From: Lachnospiraceae bacterium AM48-27BH
Lineage (GTDB): Bacteria; Bacillota; Clostridia; Lachnospirales; Lachnospiraceae
DNA length: 64,000 bases
Direction: 5' to 3'
Assembly (NCBI GenBank): GCA_003478355.1
Contig: QUFC01000005.1
Span: 62,001-126,000 of the forward strand
The position numbers and the translations under genes were made by a program. The stretch's first letter is position 1. The number at the start of each line of letters is the position of its first letter. The notes under the pieces were generated by a model. It was not told where the DNA came from, ran no database searches, and saw only the letters and a program-made list of their open reading frames with translations. This document shows, piece by piece, positions 52,965 through 61,164 of this stretch.

Positions 52965-54068
52965 ATGATCGTATTAGACCTTGAGTTAAAGGGAATTTAT
53001 GGATTCAATGATTTTCATATCAATTTCAGTTATCCAAAAAAGATTGTCAATTCGATTATCGATCAGGAATATTTGAAAGGAAGAGAGCGGTTTCGCTATA
53101 AGAAGGCTGTAATTCTTATGGGTGCAAATGCTACCGGAAAGACCAGCCTTGGAAAGGCTTTGCTTCGTATTTTTGGATATATGACTGATGGAAATCCAAC
53201 ACCGCTGTATGAGATGGTTTCAGGCGATCAGGGATACTTCAGTATTGATTTTGTAAATGGTGATTACCGCCTGCAGCGGTTGTCAGCTCAGATTGATGCT
53301 TCTAATCAGGAGATTGACATTCAGTATCAGACTGCAGACATTGATACGATGGATTCGTATGAAAAATGTGTAAAGAAGCTGAAAGATCAAACGATAGAGG
53401 CAACCAGAACCGCTACAGCACTTAAGAAGCTGGTAGGTGCTGTTCGATATCGTTTTGCATATCCTGAAATAGAAAAATCTTTGAAACTTACAGGTGCAAA
53501 TAAAAGCATTTTGTTGAAGACACTGCGTGCTGTTATTGGAACGCTTGATCCTACATTACAGGACGTTAGTTTATCAAAAGATTTGAAGGATACCTTTATT
53601 ATTCGGCGCGGTGGAACGGAAATCATCATTCAGGAAGGTAAACTGCTGAATCGGGAGATACTGTCCAGTGGTACAGCAGAAGGAATAGATGTCGCAATGT
53701 TCCTTGCTGCAATGGCGACAAAAGAAAGCAGTTTCTATTATTGTGATGAACATTTTTCTTATATTCAGAGCGATATTGAAAAACGGATTTTCGGTATTAT
53801 GCTGGATCGTATCGGAGACGATGAACAGTTGATTTTTACAACGCATAATACAGATATGCTGGATTTGAACCTGCCAAAGCATAGTTATGTGTTTTTGCGT
53901 AAACATCTGGAGGAGGGTGTATATCAGGTTTCTGCTGTTTCTGCATCGGATGTACTGAAACGAAATACAGACTCTTTACGCTGTGCGGTCGAAAATGATG
54001 TGTTTGACTCGCTTCCGCAGGATTCGCTTTTGGACGAGTTGGAAATGGGGTGGGAAGATGAACAATAA
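52965..54068 (+). CDS. AAA-family ATPase of a predicted defence module
   Basis: A 367-residue ABC/SMC-like ATPase of the OLD/RloA type. Walker A is GANATGKTS (about 51-59). The signature is LSSGT, Walker B is FYYCDEHF, and the switch histidine is in IFTTHNTDML. Helical and beta segments lie between. Paired with a TOPRIM-like gene that overlaps it by 11 bases, it resembles PARIS, RloAB or class 2 OLD systems, in which the ATPase senses phage and the TOPRIM protein cuts nucleic acid. Start after CGGAGG. It lies next to the integrase end of the island, the usual cargo place. Confidence 0.8.
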   Translation: MIVLDLELKGIYGFNDFHINFSYPKKIVNSIIDQEYLKGRERFRYKKAVILMGANATGKTSLGKALLRIFGYMTDGNPTPLYEMVSGDQGYFSIDFVNGDYRLQRLSAQIDASNQEIDIQYQTADIDTMDSYEKCVKKLKDQTIEATRTATALKKLVGAVRYRFAYPEIEKSLKLTGANKSILLKTLRAVIGTLDPTLQDVSLSKDLKDTFIIRRGGTEIIIQEGKLLNREILSSGTAEGIDVAMFLAAMATKESSFYYCDEHFSYIQSDIEKRIFGIMLDRIGDDEQLIFTTHNTDMLDLNLPKHSYVFLRKHLEEGVYQVSAVSASDVLKRNTDSLRCAVENDVFDSLPQDSLLDELEMGWEDEQ

Positions 54069-54567
54069 GTGCATCTATTATGTAGAGGGCCCCTGTGAAC
54101 AACAACTGATCGCGGCCTTAAAAGAAGTACCGGAAAGATTGATTCCAGGGAAGATAAAGGTCTTCAATGTGGTGCAGAATTTGATTCCCAAGTCACAGAT
54201 GTTGTCTATTCAGGCAGGAACGACTGTCGTTTTGGTATTTGATACTGATGTACCACAGACATCAAACCTAAAAAAGAACTTGGAACTTCTCACCCGGTAT
54301 TGCGGAAAGCTGAAAATCATTTTTCTTCCACAAGTTCTGAATTTGGAGGATGAGTTAATTCGGTGTACAGACGTGAGAACTGCGATGGAACTGACCAAAA
54401 GTGGAAGCGTTAAAAATTTCAAGACGGACTTTTGTAAGATGAAAACAAAAGATTGTCGTTCCATGCTTGAGCGTCATAAGCTGGATTATGCACGTTTGTG
54501 GATGACAAAAACGCCTGAAGCATTTAGTTTTGTGGAGAATAATAGTTTTCAAATTAAAACATTATAA
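54058..54567 (+). CDS. TOPRIM-like protein paired with the AAA ATPase
   Basis: A 169-residue protein. The N-terminus KCIYYVEGPCEQQLI carries a TOPRIM-type glutamate (E10) and glycine. The strand VVLVFDTDVP gives the DxD pair (D62, D64). These three acidic residues are the expected metal site of TOPRIM nucleases. The C-terminal part is unrecognised and shorter than AriB (about 300 residues) or RloB. Its start overlaps the ATPase gene and a strong terminator follows, so the pair is a closed two-gene unit. Confidence 0.75.
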   Translation: MNNKCIYYVEGPCEQQLIAALKEVPERLIPGKIKVFNVVQNLIPKSQMLSIQAGTTVVLVFDTDVPQTSNLKKNLELLTRYCGKLKIIFLPQVLNLEDELIRCTDVRTAMELTKSGSVKNFKTDFCKMKTKDCRSMLERHKLDYARLWMTKTPEAFSFVENNSFQIKTL

Positions 54568-54576
54568 TCTTTGATG

Positions 54577-54606
54577 CCTCGTTGGGAAACCAACGGGGTA
54601 TTTTTT
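54577..54606 (+). terminator. Rho-independent terminator after the AAA-TOPRIM pair
   Basis: CCTCGTTG-GGAAAC-CAACGGGG (54577-54584, 54591-54598) followed by a T-rich tract (TATTTTTT). Confidence 0.9.
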
Positions 54607-54616
54607 ACCCTAATCC

Positions 54617-54793
54617 GGCTGCACAGAGAACTACATCACCAATCTGATTTACAAAGGTGTTGATCCTAAGACAGTGCAGTATCTGGCAGGTCATGAGAAC
54701 AGCAAAACGACTATGGACATCTATGCAAAGGTCAAGTATAATAAACTTGAGGAATTAAGCAGCGTTGTGAATGCTGCATTTGGGCTGCGTTAA
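54617..54793 (+). pseudogene. int: Tyrosine integrase, C-terminal remnant
   Basis: The last 54 codons of a phage/ICE-type integrase remain: NYITNLIYKGVDPKTVQYL, then AGHENSKTTMDIYAKVKYNK and the end at TAA 54793. The box with LAGHENS (conserved His) and the nucleophile Tyr in MDIYAKV are intact. Upstream, RLH of the HxxR box survives just before a frame break. The rest of the gene is gone. It lies 107 bases from the right attachment site, as expected for the integrase of the element. Confidence 0.85.
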
Positions 54794-54900
54794 ACTGCAC
54801 CAAAAATTTCGAGATTTCGTGGGTTTCCCTATGGGTTTATTGAGAGAGGAAAGCCCAAAAACCCGCATGAATACTGGACTTTTTGGATCAAGGTCAGGTG

Positions 54901-54951
54901 AGTACGGTCTCAAGGCAGCTCGTCGCGTGCCTCAGCTCAGCAAGCGATAAT
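54901..54951 (+). repeat. Right attachment site (attR): displaced 3' end of rpsI
   Basis: It encodes [15 protein letters not shown] and a stop in the same frame as the rpsI tail, 46 of 51 bases identical to 37168-37218. No start codon or S9 body precedes it, so it is the disconnected end of rpsI and not a gene of its own. Confidence 0.85.
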
Positions 54952-54983
54952 CGACCGGCGAGACTTATCAAAAGGTTTATACC

Positions 54984-55017
54984 CCCCCGGAAAATCAAGG
55001 CTTTCCGGGGGTTTCTT
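54984..55017 (+). terminator. Original rpsI terminator, now at the right island end
   Basis: CCCCCGGAAA/TTTCCGGGGG (54984-54993, 55002-55011), then TTTCTT. It lies 33 bases after the displaced rpsI stop, as would the native terminator. That implies the terminator at 37,248 arrived with the island. Confidence 0.85.
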
Positions 55018-55136
55018 GTATCTAAAATCACCTGATTCCGATGATGGAATGCCCGGTGTAGTGAGCAGAAGACAGTAGAAAAACCCTATTATATGAAATT
55101 GACAGTATAAAAGTATTTAATTTCGGAGGTGTCGGC

Positions 55137-57631
55137 GTGAATAAAGACGAGAAACCGGACAGAATAGAGGTCAGAGGCGCAAGAGTCCATAATTTAAAAA
55201 ATGTCAGTGTTGATATTCCCCTCAATGAGATCGTTGGGATTGCCGGGGTATCCGGCTCCGGCAAAAGTTCTCTTGCACTGGGAGTGCTGTATGCAGAAGG
55301 ATCACGGCGATATCTGGAATCTCTTTCCACCTATACACGGCGGAGAATGACCCAGGCTTCAAGAGCAGATGTGGACGAGGTGCTGTATGTTCCAGCAGCG
55401 CTGGCTCTGCATCAGCGACCAGCGGTTCCAGGTATCCGTTCGACTTTCGGTACAGGAACAGAACTGCTCAATAGCTTGCGTTTGATGTTTTCACGTCTTT
55501 CCAGTCATCGTTGTCCCAATGGTCACTATCTGAAACCCAGCATCAATGTGGCGGCCATGAACGGAGAATTGGTCTGCCCGGAGTGTGGAGAGCATTTCTA
55601 TGCACCGGGGGCAGAAGATCTTGCTTTTAATTCCACCGGAGCTTGTAAATGCTGCGGCGGCACAGGAATGGTAAGAACTGTTGACCGGGCAACGCTCATT
55701 CCGGACGAAAGCAAAACCATTGACGAGGGGGCCGTTGCACCATGGAATTCTCTGATGTGGTCTTTGATGACGGATGTCTGCCGGGAGATGGGAGTGCGCA
55801 CAAATGTTCCTTTTAAGGACTTGACAGAGAAAGAAAAAGAGATTGTCTATGATGGTCCGATGGAGAAAAAGCACATCTTTTATGTGCCAAAAAACAAGAG
55901 CAGTGCAGCTGTCGGTGATCTGAATATGACCTATTACAGCGCTACGGCAACCGTCCTCAATGCGCTGAATAAGGTAAAGGACGAAAAGGGTATGAAGCGT
56001 GTCGAGAAATTCCTGAAAGAGGATGTCTGTCCGGATTGCCATGGAACAAGACTTTCTGAAGAAGCAAGAGCACCAAAACTGATGGGAATTTCATTGGCAG
56101 ATGCCTGCCGGATGACCCTGAAAGAGTCCATTGCATGGGTAAAACGTGTTCCAGAATCTTTGCCGGAAGAAATGCGAAATATGGCAGAAACGATTTGTGA
56201 GTCCTATCTGGAAGTTGCTGCAAGACTGATGGATCTGGGCCTTGGCTACCTGACTCTTGACCGGGCATCTTCCACACTTTCCACGGGAGAGCGACAGAGG
56301 ATGCAGCTTGCCAGAGCCGTGCGCAACCGAACAACAGGTGTTTTGTATGTTCTGGATGAGCCTTCCATCGGTCTGCATCCGGCCAATATTGTCGGCTTAA
56401 ACGATGTGATGCACGATCTTATTCGAGACGGCAATTCTGTTTTGCTGGTAGACCACGATACACAGATTCTGAAAGAAGCGGGCTGGCTGGTGGAAATGGG
56501 GCGAGGTGCCGGAGCGGACGGTGGAACTGTGATTGCCGAAGGCACGATCCATGACATTGAAAAAATCCGGATTCGGTCATTGGCCCCTATTTGTCTGGTA
56601 CAGAGACTGCCAGGAATCAGACAAAATACAAAGCTGATTTTTCCGATGGAATCATCCATATGGAAACCGGACCAATTCATACAGTAAAATCGCTGAACGT
56701 AGATATTCCTAAGCACCGGCTGACTGTGATCACAGGCGTATCAGGCTCCGGTAAAACAACGCTGGTGTTGGAAAGTCTGGTTCCTGCGCTGGAGGCAATT
56801 TGTTACGGAAAGCGGATGCCGGAGCATATCCGGACGATCAAAGCGGAAGGCATTCATCAGGTTAAGCTGATCGATGCAACGCCCATTGGTGTGAATGTGC
56901 GCTCAACCGTTGCCACTTATGCAAATGTGCATGATGAGCTGCGAAAAATCTACGGTAAAACAGCGGGGGCAAAGCTGCTCGGCTATAAAGCAGGAGACTT
57001 TTCCTACAATACGGGAAGTCTGAGGTGTCCGGTTTGTGATGGAACGGGAATGATTTCACTGGATGTTCAGTTCCTGCCGGATGTGGATATCCCTTGCCCG
57101 GAGTGCCGTGGCTCACGCTATGGAAAACAGGCAAAGCTGATTCATTATACCAATAAGGATGGAGAGGAACGGTCTTTGCCGGAACTGATGAATATGGATG
57201 TCAATACAGCGGTACATTACTGTCGGCACATGAAATCCGTCAGACCAAAGTTGGAGATTCTGCGCGATCTGGGACTTGGTTATCTTACGCTTGGCGAGGA
57301 AACACCATCGCTCTCTGGAGGAGAAGCACAGCGTTTGAAGCTGGCAAGTGAAATGGGCCGCAAACAGGCAGATTCGGTTTTTGTTTTTGATGAGCCGACT
57401 ATCGGACTGCACCCAAAGGACGTAGAAACCCTGCTTAAGGTATTTGCAACGCTGATCGATAACGGAGCAACGGTCATTGTTATTGAACATGATCTGGATG
57501 TGATCCGCAGCGCAGATTATCTCATCGATATGGGGCCAGAGGGAGGCGAAGATGGCGGAAGGATCGTTGCCTGCGGTTCGCAGGAAGATATCAGGAACTG
57601 CGAGGAAAGCATAACCGGTAAATTTATTTGA
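55137..57631 (+). pseudogene. UvrA-like ABC protein (drug-resistance type), split by a one-base deletion
   Basis: Joined, about 831 residues with two ABC domains. The first has Walker A GVSGSGKSS, zinc-type CPECG and CKCCGG motifs, signature LSTGERQR and VLDEPSIGLHP. The second has GVSGSGKTT, CPVCDGTG and CPECRGS, LSGGEAQRLKLA and FDEPTIGLHP. It is shorter than housekeeping UvrA (about 940). Such short UvrA-like proteins are linked to drug or DNA-damage tolerance. The frame breaks after DIEK near 56555-56560 in a run of six A; a seventh restores NPDSVIGPYLSG. Start is a GTG after CGGAGGTG. Confidence 0.85.
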
Positions 57632-57696
57632 TATTAAAAGCTGGTATTTCGAACCTCTCACGACAATCACACATAAAACAACGGAGAAGTGATGAA

Positions 57697-58074
57697 ATGA
57701 CACGACAAGAATTATTTACATGGATATGTCAGCAGTATGGCACAGAGCCGGAATACCCCTGGCATGACCGGAATGCTGTACTGCGACACAAAGACAATAA
57801 TAAATGGTATGGTGTAGTCTTGGAAGTATCTGCCGATAAGCTGGGATTGCCGGAGGCAGGCATCATGGATGTCCTTAATGTGAAAAGCGATCCGTCACTG
57901 ATCGGCTCGCTTCGCGGACAGGATGGCTATTTTCCGGCCTATCATATGAATAAGGAAAAATGGATCAGTATTCAGCTTGGCAAACCGGAACTGGATGATG
58001 TGATCAAAGACCTGCTTTCTTTAAGCCATGAGCTGACAGCACCGAAAAAGCGAAACAGCACATTTTTTTATTAG
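57697..58074 (+). CDS. MmcQ/YjbR-family protein
   Basis: A 125-residue single-domain protein of the CyaY-like-fold MmcQ/YjbR family, named DNA-binding in databases but of unclear role. It has TRQELFTWICQQYGTEPEYP, a WHDRNAVLRHKDNNKWYG strand pair and KWISIQLG. Start ATG 57697 follows GGAGAAGTGATGAA. It lies between the UvrA-like gene and the TetR regulator, all on the plus strand. Confidence 0.82.
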   Translation: MTRQELFTWICQQYGTEPEYPWHDRNAVLRHKDNNKWYGVVLEVSADKLGLPEAGIMDVLNVKSDPSLIGSLRGQDGYFPAYHMNKEKWISIQLGKPELDDVIKDLLSLSHELTAPKKRNSTFFY

Positions 58075-58077
58075 TTC

Positions 58078-58127
58078 TTGACAAGTAACCATTCGGTAAC
58101 TATAATGAAGTTACCGAATGGTTACTT
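58078..58127 (+). promoter_or_regulatory. TetR operon promoter with a perfect 19-bp inverted-repeat operator
   Basis: TTGACA (58078-58083) and TATAAT (58101-58106), 17 bp apart, form a consensus promoter. AAGTAACCATTCGGTAACT (58083-58101) fills the spacer, and its exact reverse complement (58109-58127) lies just downstream with a 7-bp loop. Each arm is itself a near-palindrome (GTAACC-N2-CGGTAAC), so two TetR dimers could bind and block RNA polymerase. Confidence 0.9.
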
Positions 58128-58144
58128 TGATGAAGGAGGAAGTT

Positions 58145-58774
58145 ATGACAGAGGGTACAAAGGAACGGATTTTGAGAATAGCGCTGGAACTATTTGCACA
58201 GAACGGTTATCTGGGGACGTCTATGAATGATATTGCAGGGCAGCTGGGATTTACGAAAGCCGCCTTATATAAGCACTATGCCAGCAAACAGGAAATCTTA
58301 GATAAGATCGTGGAGCGGATGAACAAGATGGACTATGAGCGCGCTGAGGCGTATGAAATGCCGGAAACGGAACCAGACGGCTTCGCGGAAGCATATTTGC
58401 ATACACCCATTCAAAAAATCCGCACATACAGCCTTGCCCAGTTTGACCATTGGACAAAGGAACCATTTTCCTCCAATTTTCGTAAAATGCTGACGCTGGA
58501 GCAATACCGGGATCCAAAGCTTGCACAGCTCCACCACGATTATCTGGCGGGAGGCCCTCTGGAGTACATGGCGGCCATCTTCCGCAAGCTGGCGGATTCT
58601 GATGAGGACGCTATGCAGCTGGCGTTGGAGTTCTATGGCCCCATGTATCTTTTATATAGTGTCTACGACAGTGCAGCAGAAAAAGAATCGGTTTCTTCCT
58701 TGCTGGCGACACATATTGATCACTTTATTGCCAAGGTTGAGGCTGGTTACAGAAAGAAGGAAAGAACAACATGA
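58145..58774 (+). CDS. TetR-family transcriptional regulator
   Basis: A 209-residue repressor. The HTH (about 8-55) is GTKERILRIALELFAQNGYL then TSMNDIAGQLGFTKAALYKH. The C-terminal ligand domain is variable. Start ATG 58145 follows AGGAGGA. It is the first gene of an operon driven from the palindrome-covered promoter, so it probably represses itself and the downstream acetyltransferases. Confidence 0.9.
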   Translation: MTEGTKERILRIALELFAQNGYLGTSMNDIAGQLGFTKAALYKHYASKQEILDKIVERMNKMDYERAEAYEMPETEPDGFAEAYLHTPIQKIRTYSLAQFDHWTKEPFSSNFRKMLTLEQYRDPKLAQLHHDYLAGGPLEYMAAIFRKLADSDEDAMQLALEFYGPMYLLYSVYDSAAEKESVSSLLATHIDHFIAKVEAGYRKKERTT

Positions 58775-58777
58775 AAG

Positions 58778-58834
58778 ATGGCGAAGAAAAATGCTGGGTT
58801 TTATGCCTGCGGTGCGCTGCGTCCTATTTTTTGA
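58778..58834 (+). pseudogene. Eighteen-codon open frame, possibly a gene remnant
   Basis: ATG 58778 begins MAKKNAGFYACGALRPIF and stops. GGAAAG lies about 15 bases upstream. It could be the start of a deleted gene or chance. It fills the 73-base gap between tetR and the GNAT gene. Confidence 0.25.
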
Positions 58835-58847
58835 AAGGAGAAAAGTT

Positions 58848-59474
58848 ATGTCAGAAAAGAATATTATCATTCGTCCGGAAACGAAAGACGATTACAGAGC
58901 CGTCGAAAATCTGACTCGCGAGTCATTCTGGAATGTTTACCAGCCCGGCTGTATGGAGCACTATGTGCTGCACTGTTATCGGAATGATCCGGCATTTGTG
59001 CCGGAGCTGGACTTCGTGATGGAGCTGAACGGCGAGCTGATCGGGCAGGTCATCTATGTGCGGTCGGAGATTGATTGTGACGATGGGCGAACCCTACCGA
59101 TCATGACCTTTGGCCCCATTGGCATCGCACCTGCATACAAGCGGCAGGGTTATGGAAAACAGCTGCTTGATTATTCCATGGAAAAAGCCAGGAAAATGGG
59201 TGCAGGGGCGCTTGCCATTACCGGCAATATTGACTTTTACGGCAAGTCTGGCTTTGTTCCGGCAAAAACCAAGGGTGTGCGCTATGCTGATGACCCGGAG
59301 GCGGATTACTTCCTCATCAAGGTGCTGACACCCGGATTTCTGGACGGCGTCTCCGGCACTTACAAAGACCCCGATGGGTATTTTGTCTGTGAGAAAGACC
59401 CTGAGGGGTTTGAACAGTTTGAAGCCTCTTTTCCGGCAAAAGAAAAGCAGAAGCTGCCGGGACAGCTGTTTTGA
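58848..59474 (+). CDS. GNAT-family N-acetyltransferase
   Basis: A 208-residue acetyltransferase. The acetyl-CoA loop motif is PAYKRQGYGKQLLDY (R-x-x-G-x-G/A type) with the preceding strand PIMTFGPIGIAP, and YGKSGFVPAK follows. The substrate is unknown. Start ATG 58848 after GAAAGGAG; the longer open frame upstream overlaps tetR in another frame. Second protein of the TetR operon. Confidence 0.87.
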   Translation: MSEKNIIIRPETKDDYRAVENLTRESFWNVYQPGCMEHYVLHCYRNDPAFVPELDFVMELNGELIGQVIYVRSEIDCDDGRTLPIMTFGPIGIAPAYKRQGYGKQLLDYSMEKARKMGAGALAITGNIDFYGKSGFVPAKTKGVRYADDPEADYFLIKVLTPGFLDGVSGTYKDPDGYFVCEKDPEGFEQFEASFPAKEKQKLPGQLF

Positions 59475-59490
59475 AAAGGAGAAATAACGG

Positions 59491-60258
59491 ATGAACTATA
59501 TTCGGATCACAAAAGAAAATATTGATAAGGAACATATCTGCTGCGCCATGTCTGGCAAGCAGAGTGTTGCAAAAAAGGAATGGCTGCGGCAGCGCTTTGA
59601 TGATGGACTTGTTTTCTATCGCAGCGAAGAACGCGGCAAATGTTTTATTGAATACATTCCGGCTGAAAACGCCTGGGTGCCGATTGCGGCAGATGGTTAT
59701 CTTTACATTAATTGCCTATGGGTATCCGGCTCCATGAAAGGACACGGATACTCGAATGATCTGCTGGAGGCGTGTATCCGTGATGCCAAGGCGCAGGGGA
59801 AGAAAGGTCTTTGTATTCTGTGTGCAGAGGGCCGGAAGCGGGAATTTCTAGCTGACCCGAAATTCCTTACTTATAAGGGGTTCCGTGTGGCAGACATATC
59901 CGACTGCGGGATCAATCTCATGTATCTTCCCATTGAATCGGGTACACAAACGCCGCATTTCAAGGAATGTGCGAAACATCCGGCGATTGAGGAAACCGGT
60001 TTTGTCCTCTATTACACCGACCAGTGTCCCTACACCTATTATTGGGTGCCAAGGGTGCAAGAGGCGGCAAAGGAACATGGTATCCCATTCAAGACCATCC
60101 ATATCACTGATAAAGAAAGCGCACAGAATGTACCTGCACCGGTCACGACTTATGCACTGTTTCGGGATGGTCAGTTTCTGACACAGAGTATCCAGTCAGA
60201 TAAAAAATTCCTGGCGCTGGCAGGGACAGAGTTTGTCTCCGAGGAAAAGTCTGAGTGA
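59491..60258 (+). CDS. YoaP-like acetyltransferase
   Basis: A 255-residue protein with an N-terminal GNAT-like domain (LWVSGSMKGHGYSNDLLEAC as acetyl-CoA loop) and a C-terminal YoaP-type domain (FVLYYTDQCPYTYYWVPRVQ, with a thioredoxin-like CPYT-type motif). Homologs include B. subtilis YoaP, of unknown role. AAAAGGAGAAATAACGG precedes the ATG. It is 16 bases after the GNAT gene, so cotranscribed. Confidence 0.83.
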   Translation: MNYIRITKENIDKEHICCAMSGKQSVAKKEWLRQRFDDGLVFYRSEERGKCFIEYIPAENAWVPIAADGYLYINCLWVSGSMKGHGYSNDLLEACIRDAKAQGKKGLCILCAEGRKREFLADPKFLTYKGFRVADISDCGINLMYLPIESGTQTPHFKECAKHPAIEETGFVLYYTDQCPYTYYWVPRVQEAAKEHGIPFKTIHITDKESAQNVPAPVTTYALFRDGQFLTQSIQSDKKFLALAGTEFVSEEKSE

Positions 60259-60276
60259 TAAGAAAGAGGACGATAT

Positions 60277-61002
60277 ATGGTGAAACAAAAACCGACAATC
60301 ATTTACGAAAATACAGTCGTTGGGGTATTTGTCCGCAGAATCAACCGTTTTACAGCGGAGGTGCTGATTGATGGAGAACCGGAGATTGTTCATGTAAAAA
60401 ATACGGGGCGTTTGCAGGAACTGCTTCTGCCGAAGGCAAAGGTGACGCTGCAAAAGAAATTGAACGCGAATCGGAAAACGGCATATGACCTGATTTCTGT
60501 ATATAAGCCAGGGCTGAAGTGGGTGAATATAGACAGTCTGGCACCGAATATGCTGATGAAACAGCAGTTAATGAGCCTGAACTACGATCTTGTGAAACCG
60601 GAATATACTTACGGGAAATCCAGAATTGATTTTTACATGGAAAGTAATGGCGAAAGCTTCCTGACCGAAGTGAAGGGCTGCACGCTGGCAGATGATTTGC
60701 ATCCGGGTATCGGATTGTTTCCGGACGCACCGACGGAGCGAGGCGTGAAGCACTTACAGGAACTGACAAAGGCGGCAAAAGAAGGCTGCCATTGCTCAAT
60801 TGCTTTTGTGATTCAGATGAATGGTATTCATCGCGTGCTGCCAAACGAGGCGGCGCAACCGGAATTTAAGGAGGCACTTGTGAAGGCTGCCAAGGCGGGT
60901 GTCCAAATTGTCTGCTACAGCTGCCATGTCGAAGCCGACAGCATAAAAATCACGGGCGTAGTGGGAGATAGTAACGATCTGCGTTTGGAAATTACAAAAT
61001 AG
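60277..61002 (+). CDS. sfsA: SfsA, DNA/RNA nuclease family (sugar fermentation stimulation protein)
   Basis: A 241-residue protein. It has an N-terminal OB-like part (NRFTAEVLIDGEPEIVHVKN) and a PD-(D/E)XK-like C-terminal domain (KSRIDFYMESNG, FLTEVKGCTL) with the signature FPDAPTERGVKHLQEL. SfsA has been described as a nucleic-acid-binding nuclease in E. coli. It is the last gene of the TetR operon (18-base gap). Ribosome site AAGAGGACG. Confidence 0.92.
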   Translation: MVKQKPTIIYENTVVGVFVRRINRFTAEVLIDGEPEIVHVKNTGRLQELLLPKAKVTLQKKLNANRKTAYDLISVYKPGLKWVNIDSLAPNMLMKQQLMSLNYDLVKPEYTYGKSRIDFYMESNGESFLTEVKGCTLADDLHPGIGLFPDAPTERGVKHLQELTKAAKEGCHCSIAFVIQMNGIHRVLPNEAAQPEFKEALVKAAKAGVQIVCYSCHVEADSIKITGVVGDSNDLRLEITK

Positions 61003-61015
61003 GAATACGATACCA

Positions 61016-61084
61016 TTGCAAAACAGAAGTAAGAACTGTATAATATGACCAAGAAAACAAAAGTCGCTGCAATGCGGCTTTTCT
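61016..61084 (+). promoter_or_regulatory. Promoter followed at once by a terminator-like hairpin
   Basis: TTGCAA (61016-61021) and TATAAT (61039-61044), spacer 17, would start a transcript near 61050. AAGTCGC/GCGGCTT (61061-61067, 61074-61080) plus TTTT follows within 10 bases. The hairpin could serve as the sfsA terminator and also as an attenuator for the methyltransferase gene. Confidence 0.5.
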
Positions 61085-61164
61085 AAAACACAAAAGTTAG
61101 CCAAATCTAACCAAATGATGTACACAGCGGTTAGATAAACCTGACTACAAAAGGAATGACAGCA

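Larger units (their letters stand above)
37219..54951. mobile_element. Integrated genomic island in rpsI (about 17.7 kb)
   Basis: The segment is bounded by the two copies of the rpsI 3' end. A tyrosine integrase remnant sits next to the right end, and the contents are accessory genes with several broken copies. No conjugation, replication or relaxase genes are seen, so it is now an immobile remnant of an ICE or integrative element. The gene content differs clearly from the flanking core: more regulators, and often a GC-rich third codon position. Tyrosine integrases of several Firmicute elements are known to use the 3' ends of ribosomal protein genes, including rpsI. Confidence 0.8.

Noticed and set aside
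54901..54951. Second rpsI gene
   Set aside because: Only the last 15 codons are present; it is an attachment-site duplicate.
37219..54951. Functional conjugative element
   Set aside because: No relaxase, coupling protein, VirB4-type or replication genes are present and the integrase is truncated.
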